This document shows positions 21,901 through 45,692 of a stretch of DNA of 64,000 nucleotides, piece after piece. Below the pieces are notes generated by a model, which was not told the origin of the DNA, did no database searches, and saw only the letters and a list, made by a program, of their open reading frames with translations. How positions within the stretch are numbered: the first letter of the stretch is position 1; every line of letters begins with the position of its first letter. The DNA comes from Myxococcus sp. CA023 (GTDB taxonomy: Bacteria > Myxococcota > Myxococcia > Myxococcales > Myxococcaceae): positions 29,202-93,201 of the forward strand of contig NZ_JAAEAH010000030.1 in the NCBI RefSeq assembly GCF_010998615.1, read 5' to 3'. Both the position numbers and the translations under genes were made by a program.

Positions 21901-24546
21901 GGCACTGGGGGACGGGTGCTGTCCGGCGTCGAGTTCGAGCGGGCGCTGGTGCTGACGGAGACTCCGCGGCGGCTCGTGCAGGTCCACCTCTCTTCCGAGG
22001 CAGGAGGGAAGCACGAGTTCCACATCCACAGCCGCGCGGTGGGTGGGACCTCGGCCGAGGCGGGATGGGTGCGCCATTGCCGGGGCCATGTCCAGGTGCT
22101 CAGTGCATCGATGGGCGCGTTGGCGTCCATCGACGCGGTCCGTGCGCGCTGTGTGGAGCATGTCCCGGGCGCGGCGGTCTACGGCGAGTTGGAGCGCTGC
22201 AACGTCCAATACGACGAGCCGCTGCGGACACTGGGCGAGGCGTGGCGGCGGCCGGGGGAGGCGCTGGGCCGGGTGGTGCTGGGCGCGGAGCGACTTCAGG
22301 AAGCGTCCCAGTATCAGCTTCATCCCGCGTTGCTGGACGCCGGGCTCCAGACGCTGGCGCTCGCGCTGGCGGCCGAACCGGGGCAGTCCGCGCTCTTCAT
22401 GCCCTTGGGGCTCGAATCCTTCGAGTGCGTCCCTGGCAGCGCGGACGTCCGGTGGGCCCATGTATCCATTTCGCCCGCGTCTCGTCCTGAGGAGCGGCTG
22501 GGCACACTGTCCTTGCTGGACGCGGAGGGCCGCCCGGTCGCGGTGGCTCGCGGTGTCCGGTTGCGGCACGTGGCGATGGATCGGCTGCTCGAGGTGTTGG
22601 GAGAGGTCCGCGCGCAGGACTGGTTCCACGACGTGTCGTGGGAGGCGCGGCCGGCGGGGACACCCCAGTCGGCTCCCACGGATTGGCTTGTGTTCGCGGA
22701 CCGGGGTGGTTGGGGCGTGGCATTCGCCGAGGAGCTGCGGCGTCAGGGCACCCCCTTCGTCACGGTGACCGCGGGGGACGCCTTCCAGCGCCTGGATACG
22801 CGAAGCTTCGTGGTGGACCCGCAGCGACCGGAGGACATGGCGCGCTTGCTGCGAGAGCTTCCAGCGCTCGCGGCTGGGCACGAAGGCCGGGCGCTCTTCC
22901 TGTGGGGCCTCGACGAAACGCTGGATGGGGAGATGGCAGTGCCCGCGTCTACGGTGGCGGCGCTGCACCTGGTGAAGGCCCTCATTGAGGTGCCAGGGCG
23001 TGCGCGGCTCTGGGGGGTGACGCGGGGCGCGCAGGTCACGGGCGTGGGGACCGAACGTGTGTCGCTGGCCCAGTCACCCCTGTGGGGCATGGGCCGGAGC
23101 GTCTCGCTGGAACAGCCGGGCGTTTGGGGCGGCCTCATCGACCTGCCGCCGACTCGGTCTCCGGATGAAGTCACCTCGGTGCTGCGGGAAGTCTCCGCGT
23201 TCGGAACGGATGGAGAGGACCAGCTCGCCTTCCGCGATGGGCGCTCGCTGGTCCCCCGGCTCACACGGGGAAAGGCAGGGACGGCCAAGGAGTCACTGCG
23301 CCTGCGCTCGGACGCGACGTACCTCGTCTCGGGCGGCCTGGGCGGGCTGGGGCTGAAGGTGGCGCGGTGGCTGGTGGAGCGGGGCGCGCGGCACCTGGTG
23401 CTGCTGGGCCGCAGTGGGGTCTCCGGTGCGGACGATGCGGCGTCGGTGCGGCGCCGCGAGGAGCTCGAGTCGATCCGGGCGCTCGGGGCGACTGTCATGC
23501 CCATGGCCTCGGACGTGGCGGACCGTGAGCGGATGGCGGCGCTCCTGCGCGACATGGCGGCGACGCTGCCTCCGTTGCGCGGCGTGATTCATGCCGCCGC
23601 GCTCATCACGGAGTGCCGGTTGGAGGACCTGGATGTCGCCGCCACGACGGCGATGATGCGTCCGAAGGTGCTCGGGAGCTGGGTGCTGCACGACCTGACG
23701 CGCGGCCTCTCGCTCGACTTCTTCGTGATGTTCTCGTCGACATCCACGCTGTGGGGCGCCTCCGGTCTGGCGCACTACGCGGCGGGCAACCAGTTCCTGG
23801 AAGCGCTGGCGCACCACCGCCGGGCCGAAGGGCTGCCCGCGACCACCATTCACTGGGGGACGTGGGACGAGATTGGTGGAGAGCGCGCCGACAACGCGCG
23901 GGGCTACGCGCGCTTCGGGCTGAACCCCATGGCCTCGGAGCGCGCGCTCGATGCGATGGGACAGGTGCTGCGGTCGGGCGTGATCCATAAGACGGTCGCC
24001 TCCGTGGACTGGTCCGTGCTCAAGCCCATCTGGGAGGCTCGGCGTTGCCGGCCCTTCCTGCTGAACATGGGCGCGGCGTCGCCGGCCACGAAGGGGGGGG
24101 CCACCTCGCGGGCACGGTTGCTCTCGGAGTTGAAGGCGCTCCCTGCTGAGCGCCGGTTCGACACGCTCGTGCAGCGCATCCAGGGCGAGGTGGGGCGCAT
24201 TCTCGGCTTCGCTCCCACCGACTTGCCCCCCGCGGACCGCGGCTTCTTCCAGATGGGGATGACGTCCCAGATGTCCGTGGAGCTGCGCAACGTGTTGCAG
24301 CGCGGACTCGAGAAGGAGCTGCCCGCGAGCCTCGCGTTCGATCACCCCACCGTCCTGGCGCTGGCGAAGCGTCTGGCGGGGAGCGTCACCGCGGTGGACA
24401 TCCCGTTGCCCACGGTGGCGGCGGCTCCGGTGCAGAAGTCATCCCCGGTGCCTTCGGACGTCGGTGGCCTGTCGGAGCGGCTGGCGCAAGTCACGGAGCT
24501 GTCGGACGACGAAGTCGAGCGGTTGATTGCCCTGAAGCTGAGCTGA
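18958..24546 (+). CDS. mxaE: Myxalamid-type PKS, module 2: KS-AT-(inactive DH)-KR-ACP
   Basis: 1862 residues. An N-terminal docking helix (YSPKRLALLAMDLKSRL) precedes KS (Cys207 in DTACSSS), AT (Ser653, VASH and DVVQP, predicted methylmalonyl), a DH-like region (about 930-1210), KR (from about 1452) and ACP (Ser1770 in GMTSQMS, where the usual Asp before Ser is Thr). The DH keeps His956 and Asp1127, but the P-G-x-G-Y block is P-A-S-A-L and the Y-G-P-x-F-Q block is Y-D-E-P-L-R-T at about 1085, so it is probably dead. The KR lacks the LDD motif (ALITECRLEDLD) and has Trp1599 eight residues before Tyr1607, the A-type signature. The module should leave a hydroxyl group, as at C13 of myxalamid. 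The mxaF stop overlaps its start, and mxaD begins 14 bp after its stop. Confidence 0.87.
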   Translation: MTTFAEKIAQYSPKRLALLAMDLKSRLDAVEGSRSEPVAIIGMGCRFPGGGNDPASYWNLLCNGVDAVTEVPSSRWTREDMARMDPEAQEKLGAKWGAFMDAVDQFDADFFGISPHEAHRMDPQQRILLEVAWEALENAGQDMSRLAGSRTGVFVGVYSDDYALLQVGNPAARDSSSVTGAINCVVPGRLSYLLDFQGPSLSVDTACSSSLVALHLAAQSLRQQECTMALACGVNLILSPLSSSRVSRAQALAPDGRCKTFDARANGFVRGEGCGVVVLKRLSDALAAGDTVLALIRGSAVNQDGKSAGLTAPNVLAQKALIRQALQSANLEPADIDCVEAHGTGTSLGDPIEMEALHEVYAQGRTAEQSLVVGAAKTNIGHLESAAGIAGIIKLVLSMQHGAVPPLAHFQRLNPRIDFGGEVLTVPTKLHPWPARETRKRRGAVSSFGISGTNAHVILEEGPVAAAAPAAPSRGAYLLPLSARSPSALQALARKYADVLTSSPEMSLRDVCFTAALRRTHHEYRTAVAGDSAEAVARQLREFALEGPAPAATDTDTRRKAVFVFPGQGSQWAGMGRQLLEQEPVFREAVERIDTAMRPHVTWRLIDVLRAPAEDSRFQDIDVVQPVLFAMAVALSALWRSWGVEPDAVVGHSMGEVAAAHVAGALSLEDAARIICLRSKLLRRISGQGGMLATELTLEDARKTLAGREDRVAIAVSNSPTSTVLSGENAALEAIRAELESRNVFCRWVKVDVASHSPQVDPLRDELLSVLSAVRPGRSSVPILSTVTGASCDGSGFDATYWVRNLRDPVLFSSSVLQLAEAGHSVFLEMSPHPILLPAVERCLQHGGREGVTLPSLRREEAERTVLLESVGALYRAGFPVQWRRFFPEGGAPLPLPTYPWQHKRYWLDAVATPVAAMVEPVTSLKGRPVSVAHGVDGQVFELELGSNSLPWLGAHRLGGVAVVPASALVELGLSAAADVLGTGGRVLSGVEFERALVLTETPRRLVQVHLSSEAGGKHEFHIHSRAVGGTSAEAGWVRHCRGHVQVLSASMGALASIDAVRARCVEHVPGAAVYGELERCNVQYDEPLRTLGEAWRRPGEALGRVVLGAERLQEASQYQLHPALLDAGLQTLALALAAEPGQSALFMPLGLESFECVPGSADVRWAHVSISPASRPEERLGTLSLLDAEGRPVAVARGVRLRHVAMDRLLEVLGEVRAQDWFHDVSWEARPAGTPQSAPTDWLVFADRGGWGVAFAEELRRQGTPFVTVTAGDAFQRLDTRSFVVDPQRPEDMARLLRELPALAAGHEGRALFLWGLDETLDGEMAVPASTVAALHLVKALIEVPGRARLWGVTRGAQVTGVGTERVSLAQSPLWGMGRSVSLEQPGVWGGLIDLPPTRSPDEVTSVLREVSAFGTDGEDQLAFRDGRSLVPRLTRGKAGTAKESLRLRSDATYLVSGGLGGLGLKVARWLVERGARHLVLLGRSGVSGADDAASVRRREELESIRALGATVMPMASDVADRERMAALLRDMAATLPPLRGVIHAAALITECRLEDLDVAATTAMMRPKVLGSWVLHDLTRGLSLDFFVMFSSTSTLWGASGLAHYAAGNQFLEALAHHRRAEGLPATTIHWGTWDEIGGERADNARGYARFGLNPMASERALDAMGQVLRSGVIHKTVASVDWSVLKPIWEARRCRPFLLNMGAASPATKGGATSRARLLSELKALPAERRFDTLVQRIQGEVGRILGFAPTDLPPADRGFFQMGMTSQMSVELRNVLQRGLEKELPASLAFDHPTVLALAKRLAGSVTAVDIPLPTVAAAPVQKSSPVPSDVGGLSERLAQVTELSDDEVERLIALKLS

Positions 24547-24560
24547 ATCGGACGACTGCG

Positions 24561-27500
24561 ATGAGCAAGGAATTCTACGAGAAGATTTCGAACCTCTCTC
24601 CCAAGAGGCTCGCGTTGCTGGCGCTCGACCTGCACGCGGAGAGCGAAGCCCTCAAGCGCGCGCGCTCGGAGCCCATCGCCATCGTCGGTGCGTCCTGCCG
24701 CGTTCCCGGAGGCGTGCGGACACCCGAGGCCTTCTGGCGCCTGCTGAGCCAGGGGGTGGACGCCATCACCGAGGTACCGCGCGAGCGGTGGGACGCGGAG
24801 GCGCTCTTCGACCCCGACCCGAGCAAGCGGGGCCGCACCTATGCTCGCTGGGGCGGCTTCATCGACGGCGTGGACCAGTTTGATGCCGCATTCTTCGGCG
24901 TCTCGCCCCGGGAAGCCTCGCGCATGGACCCGCAGCAGCGGATGCTGCTGGAGGTCGCGTGGGAGGCGCTGGAGCGCGCGGGCCAGCCACCGGACCAGCT
25001 CGCGGGAAGCAAGTCCGGTGTCTTCCTGGGCATCATCGGCAGCGACTACGCACAGCTCCAGGCGCGGCAGCTCGGCGATGCGCCGGATATCTATCACCTG
25101 ACGGGGACCTCCCTGAACGCGGCGGCGGGCCGCCTGGCGTACACGCTGGGCCTCCAGGGGCCATGCATGTCCATCGACACGGCGTGCTCGTCGTCGCTGG
25201 TGGGACTCCACGTCGCCTGCCAGAGCCTGCGCAACCGCGAGTGCGACCTGGCGCTCTCCGCCGGCGTCAACCTCATGCTGATGCCGGACCCGACAGTGGC
25301 CCTCTCCAGCAGCCGAGGGCTGGCGCCGGACGGACGGTGCAAGAGCTTCGATGCCGCCGCCAATGGCTTCGTGCGCGCGGAGGGCTGCGTCGTCCTGGTG
25401 CTCAAGCGGCTCTCGGATGCGCTGGCCAACGGCGATGAGATTCTGTCGCTCGTCGCGGGCTCGGCGGTGAACCAGGACGGCGCCAGCAGTGGGCTCATGG
25501 TGCCCAACGGGCCGGCGCAGGAGCGGGTCATCGAGCAGGCGCTGGCGAGCGCGGGGCTGAAGCCCTCGCAGGTCTCCTTCGTCGAGGCACACGGAACGGG
25601 CACGTCGCTGGGGGACCCCATCGAGCTGCAAGCGCTGGCGCGGGTACTGGGCGCGGGACGGCGCGCGGATACGCCGCTCGTCGTGGGCTCGGTGAAGACG
25701 AACGTCGGACACCTCGAAGCGACAGCGGGCCTCACGGGCGTCCTGAAGACGGCCCTATCGCTGCGCCACGAGGCGATTCCTCCGAACCTGCACTTCCACA
25801 GCCTCAACCCGGACATCGTCCTCGACGGGGCACCCGTCGTCGTTCCCACGGCGCTCCAGCCGTGGCCCCGCGCCGAGCAGCCTCGTCTCGCCGGCGTGAG
25901 CGCGTTTGGCATCAGTGGCACCAATGCCCACGTCATCTTGCAGGAGCCGCCGGTGCCGTCATCACAGCCCGCCATGCCCGCTCGTGGCGCGGAGTTGCTC
26001 GTGTTGTCGGCGCGCAGTCAGGAGGCGCTCCAGGCCATGGCCGGGAGCCACGCGCATTGGCTCGCCGCGCATCCGGAGGTGTCACTCCGCGACGTCTGCG
26101 CCACGGCCGCCCTGTCGCGCTCCCACCATGAGCACCGCCTCGCGCTCGCGGGTCACACTCACGCTGAACTCGAGGAGAAGCTGGGCGCCTTCGCGCGTGG
26201 TGAGCCCGTGCCGGGCGCGGCCACGGGACGTGCATCGGGGCAGACCCGGCGCCGGGTCGTCTTCGTGTTCCCGGGTCAGGGCTCTCAGTGGCTGGGCATG
26301 GGCCGGAAGCTGCTGGCGGAGGAGACGGCGTTCCGCGATGCCATGGAGCGCTGCGACGCGGCCATCCATGCGTGCGCGGGCTTCAGCGTCCTGGGGGAGT
26401 TGGCGGCCGAAGAGAGCAAGGGCCGCCTCCATGAAATCGACGTCATCCAGCCCGTCCTCTTCGCCATGGAAGTGGCGCTGGCGGAGTTGTGGCGCGCCTG
26501 GGGCATCGAGCCCGACGCCGTGGTGGGGCACAGCATGGGCGAGGTGGCCGCGGCGCACGTGGCCGGAGCGCTGAGCCTGGAGGACGCGGCGAAGATCATC
26601 TGCCGCCGCAGTCTCCTGCTTCGAGGTGTGAGCGGGCAGGGCTCCATGCTGCTGGTGGACCTGACGTTGGAAGAGGCGAAGCAGGCCCTTTACGGCTGGG
26701 AGTCGCAGGTCTCGGTCGCGGTGAGCAACAGCGTGCGCTCCACGGTGCTGTCGGGCGCTCCTGGGGCCCTGGAGGACATCGCCCAGCGGCTCAAGCAACG
26801 GGACGTCTTCTGCCGCTTCGTGAAGGTGGACGTGGCCTCGCACAGTCCTCAAATGGACCCGCTGCGGCCCGACCTGATCGCGGCGCTCCAGGACCTCGCG
26901 CCGCGCGCGGCCCGTGTGCCCATCTGCTCGACGGTGACGGGGCGAATGACGGATGGCGCGGAGTTCCGTGCCGGCTACTGGGCGGACAACCTGCGCGAGC
27001 CGGTGTTGTTCTCGAAGGCCATCGAGAAGCTCGCGGTTGACAGCCATGACATCTTCATCGAGCTGAGCCCGCATCCCATCCTCCTGCCCGCCGTGGAGCA
27101 ACACCTGCGGCACCTCGGGCGAGAGGGGACGGTGCTGCCCTCGCTCCGCCGTGACGAAGACGAGCGCGGGGCGATGTTGTCGTCCCTGGGCGCGCTCTAC
27201 GCCGTGGGGCACGAGGTGGACCTCAAGCGCCAGCACCCCGTGCGGGGCCGGCTCGCGGCGCTGCCCACGTACCCGTGGCAGCACGAGCGCTTCTGGATTG
27301 AGTCGTCCACGCGGCCCCGTCGTGCCCGGGACACGGGCCACCACCCGTTGCTGGGCACGCACCTGTCCCTGGCGGGACAGGACGGCGCGCACCTGTGGCA
27401 GACGGAGCTGTTCGCGGACAGCCCTTCGTATCTGTCGGACCACGTCGTCCACGGGGAGGTCGTGCTCCCTGGCACCGGGTACCTGGAGATGGCGCTCGCG

Positions 27501-30134
27501 GGGGCCGCCGAGGCCTTCGGGCCGGCACGGCTCGCGCTGGAGGACGTCATCTTCCAGGAGATGATGGTGCTCCCTCGGGACGAGGCGCTGTCGGTTCAGA
27601 TGCGCGTCATCCCGGAGGCGGATGGCACCCGTCGCTTGCAGGTCTTCAGCCGTCCGGTGGACGGCGCTGGGGCTTGGACACTGCACGCCGAAGGGCGACT
27701 GAGTGAGAGCACGAGAGCGGAGCCCTTCGCGCTCGACGAGGCGCGGGCGCGGTGCCCCGAGCTTCTGGAGGGCGAGAAGCACTACCAGCTCATGCTGGAG
27801 CGGGGCGTCGACTTCGGTCCCAGCTTCCGCCTGGTGAAGGAGATGTGGAAGGGGGAGGGCGAGGCGGTGGCGCGCCTGGAATTGTCACCTTCCGTCGCGG
27901 CGGAGATGACGGCGCATCAGCTCCATCCGGCGCTGCTGGATGCCTGCTTGCAAGCCATCAACGGCGCGGGGCTGGGGGACCGCAGGGGGGAGACGTTCGT
28001 CCCGGTGGCGGTGGACGCGCTGCGCATGCACGGGCGGCCCGGACATGCGCTGTGGAGTCACGCTCGTGTCCGGCCGGGCACGGGCAGTGGTCCGGGCTCG
28101 ATTGAAGCCGATGTGACGTTGCTGGACGCGGAGGGCAACGTCCTGATGGAGGCCCGCGGCCTGATGGCGCGCCGTCTGGATGCGGTCCGGCGCCGGTCCG
28201 CAGATGAAATCGACCAGTGGATGTACCGGGTGGACTGGCAGGAAGCGCCGCGCGAGACGCCCACGGCCGTCTCGGAGTCCACGCCCGGCACCTGGTTGGT
28301 GCTCGCGGACCGTGCTGGTTTCAGCGCGAAGCTACGCGCCGTGCTGAGCGAGCGTGGGGCGCGTTGCATCCTCGTCTCCCACGGCGAGGAGACCCGGCTC
28401 GTCGAGCCCGGCCACTACGTGGTGGACCCATCACGAGCGGAGGGATTCACGCGGATTCTCGACGCGGAGTTCGGCGCCGGGCGTCCCGCATGCAGTGGCG
28501 TCGTGCACCTCTTCAGCCTGGATGTGCCCGGTCTCGAGGCTGGCACGGATGCGCTGGTGAAGGCGCGCACGCTTGGCGCGGCAAGCGCGCTCCACCTCAC
28601 GCAGGCCCTGGTCGCGTCGGGCTTCCGGGACATGCCTCGGGTGTGGTTGGTGACGGAAGGTGTCCAGGCCGTCAAGCCGGGTGAGCAGGTGGCCCATGTC
28701 GAGCAGGCGCCACTCTGGGGCTTGGGACGCGTGCTCACGTTGGAGCATCCCGAACTCCGGTGCTGCAGCGTGGACCTGGGGGCTCGCGATGAGGTTCAGG
28801 CTCGGGAGCTGGCCGATGAGCTCCTCGCGTCGAGCCTGGAAGAGCAGGTCGCGCTCCGGGGCTCCGCGCGGTTCGTGGCGCGGCTGTCGCGCATGGAGCG
28901 CAGCACGGCGGCGCCGGCGGAGTTGCGAGCCGATGCCACGTACCTGATTACCGGTGGCCTGGGTGGCCTGGGCCTGAAGCTCGCGGAGTGGCTGGTCGAC
29001 CGGGGTGCCCGCCACCTGGCCATGCTGGGGCGCAAGGGCGCGTCCGCGGAGGCGCAGCCAGTGCTGGATGCGCTGCGTGCCGGTGGCGTCGAAGTCCGGG
29101 TGTTGAAGGCGGACGTGGCGGCGCGCCCGGACCTGGAGCGGGTGCTGGAGGAGGTGGCGGCGGAGATGCCTCCACTCCGGGGTGTCTTCCACGCGGCGGC
29201 GGTCCTCGATGACGGCGTGCTGGTGAACCTCACCGCCGAGCGTCTGCGCACGGTGATGGAGCCCAAGGTCCACGGCGCCTGGCATCTGCACACGCTGACG
29301 GCATCGGCGCCGTTGGAGCACTTCGTGTTGTTCGCCGCGGCGGGTTCGCTGCTGGGCTCGCCGGGGCAAGGCAACTACGCGGCGGCCAACGTCTTCCTCG
29401 ATGTGTTGGCGGCGTACCGGCGTGGGCTCGGCCTGCCGGCGCTGAGCGTTGACTGGGGGGCTTGGGCCGGTGTGGGTCTGGCCGCGGCGGCCGAGGCGCG
29501 CGGGGAACGCATCACCCAGCGCGGCGTGGACACCATGCCACCGTCGCAAGCACTGGAGGCGTTGAGCCGCATCCTGAGCAGCCCTCTGTCGCGCGTGGTG
29601 GTGATGCGTTTCGACCTGCGGCAGTGGAGCGAGTTCTACCTGACGGCGGCGCGCTCGCCCTTCCTGTCACGGCTGGCGCGTGAGCAAGCCAGCGCCGCGA
29701 ATATTCCCGCCGTTCGTGGTGCTTTCGTGGAGACGCTCCGGGCCGCGGAGGTGCTGAAGCGAGCGTCGTTGCTGGAGGCGCACCTGTGTGAACAGGCCGG
29801 CCATGTGCTCCGGCTGGCGCCTTCGCGAATCGACCCGCAGGAGCCCCTGGGCAGCATGGGGTTGGATTCCCTGATGGGGCTGGAGATTCGCAACCGGCTC
29901 GAAGCCAGCCTGGGTCTGAGGCTTCCCGCGACGCTGGTCTGGCGGCACCCGACGGTGGCGGCGCTCGTCGTGCACCTGGCTGCACAACTGCAACTTCCCA
30001 TCACGACCCAGGCGGAGCCGCCGCGGGATGAAGCCGCCGCGCTCGAAGCCGCGATCGTCAACAACGTCAAGCAACTCTCGGACGACGAAGCCGAGGCGCT
30101 CCTCGCGGAGAAGCTCGCCGCGCTGGCCGATTGA
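24561..30134 (+). CDS. mxaD: Myxalamid-type PKS, module 3: KS-AT-DH-KR-ACP
   Basis: 1857 residues. Docking helix (LSPKRLALLALDLHAES), KS (Cys209), AT (Ser658 in GHSMGE; VASH and DVIQP, predicted methylmalonyl), DH (His961 in DHVVHGEVVLP, Asp1127 in HPALLDACLQ, FGPSF block intact), KR (from about 1458, LDD-type AVLDDGV) and ACP (Ser1770 in GLDSLM). The predicted product carries a new E double bond, C10=C11 in myxalamid. Oddly, the KR has F-A-A-A-G-S where its paralogs have F-S-S, so the catalytic Ser, 13 residues before Tyr1606, is Ala1593. The gap from mxaE is 14 bp and the ribosome-binding site is weak, so coupling to mxaE is likely. mxaC follows after 12 bp. Confidence 0.87.
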   Translation: MSKEFYEKISNLSPKRLALLALDLHAESEALKRARSEPIAIVGASCRVPGGVRTPEAFWRLLSQGVDAITEVPRERWDAEALFDPDPSKRGRTYARWGGFIDGVDQFDAAFFGVSPREASRMDPQQRMLLEVAWEALERAGQPPDQLAGSKSGVFLGIIGSDYAQLQARQLGDAPDIYHLTGTSLNAAAGRLAYTLGLQGPCMSIDTACSSSLVGLHVACQSLRNRECDLALSAGVNLMLMPDPTVALSSSRGLAPDGRCKSFDAAANGFVRAEGCVVLVLKRLSDALANGDEILSLVAGSAVNQDGASSGLMVPNGPAQERVIEQALASAGLKPSQVSFVEAHGTGTSLGDPIELQALARVLGAGRRADTPLVVGSVKTNVGHLEATAGLTGVLKTALSLRHEAIPPNLHFHSLNPDIVLDGAPVVVPTALQPWPRAEQPRLAGVSAFGISGTNAHVILQEPPVPSSQPAMPARGAELLVLSARSQEALQAMAGSHAHWLAAHPEVSLRDVCATAALSRSHHEHRLALAGHTHAELEEKLGAFARGEPVPGAATGRASGQTRRRVVFVFPGQGSQWLGMGRKLLAEETAFRDAMERCDAAIHACAGFSVLGELAAEESKGRLHEIDVIQPVLFAMEVALAELWRAWGIEPDAVVGHSMGEVAAAHVAGALSLEDAAKIICRRSLLLRGVSGQGSMLLVDLTLEEAKQALYGWESQVSVAVSNSVRSTVLSGAPGALEDIAQRLKQRDVFCRFVKVDVASHSPQMDPLRPDLIAALQDLAPRAARVPICSTVTGRMTDGAEFRAGYWADNLREPVLFSKAIEKLAVDSHDIFIELSPHPILLPAVEQHLRHLGREGTVLPSLRRDEDERGAMLSSLGALYAVGHEVDLKRQHPVRGRLAALPTYPWQHERFWIESSTRPRRARDTGHHPLLGTHLSLAGQDGAHLWQTELFADSPSYLSDHVVHGEVVLPGTGYLEMALAGAAEAFGPARLALEDVIFQEMMVLPRDEALSVQMRVIPEADGTRRLQVFSRPVDGAGAWTLHAEGRLSESTRAEPFALDEARARCPELLEGEKHYQLMLERGVDFGPSFRLVKEMWKGEGEAVARLELSPSVAAEMTAHQLHPALLDACLQAINGAGLGDRRGETFVPVAVDALRMHGRPGHALWSHARVRPGTGSGPGSIEADVTLLDAEGNVLMEARGLMARRLDAVRRRSADEIDQWMYRVDWQEAPRETPTAVSESTPGTWLVLADRAGFSAKLRAVLSERGARCILVSHGEETRLVEPGHYVVDPSRAEGFTRILDAEFGAGRPACSGVVHLFSLDVPGLEAGTDALVKARTLGAASALHLTQALVASGFRDMPRVWLVTEGVQAVKPGEQVAHVEQAPLWGLGRVLTLEHPELRCCSVDLGARDEVQARELADELLASSLEEQVALRGSARFVARLSRMERSTAAPAELRADATYLITGGLGGLGLKLAEWLVDRGARHLAMLGRKGASAEAQPVLDALRAGGVEVRVLKADVAARPDLERVLEEVAAEMPPLRGVFHAAAVLDDGVLVNLTAERLRTVMEPKVHGAWHLHTLTASAPLEHFVLFAAAGSLLGSPGQGNYAAANVFLDVLAAYRRGLGLPALSVDWGAWAGVGLAAAAEARGERITQRGVDTMPPSQALEALSRILSSPLSRVVVMRFDLRQWSEFYLTAARSPFLSRLAREQASAANIPAVRGAFVETLRAAEVLKRASLLEAHLCEQAGHVLRLAPSRIDPQEPLGSMGLDSLMGLEIRNRLEASLGLRLPATLVWRHPTVAALVVHLAAQLQLPITTQAEPPRDEAAALEAAIVNNVKQLSDDEAEALLAEKLAALAD

Positions 30135-30146
30135 AGAGATTCCGAC

Positions 30147-45688
<15,542 letters not shown>

Positions 45689-45692
<4 letters not shown>

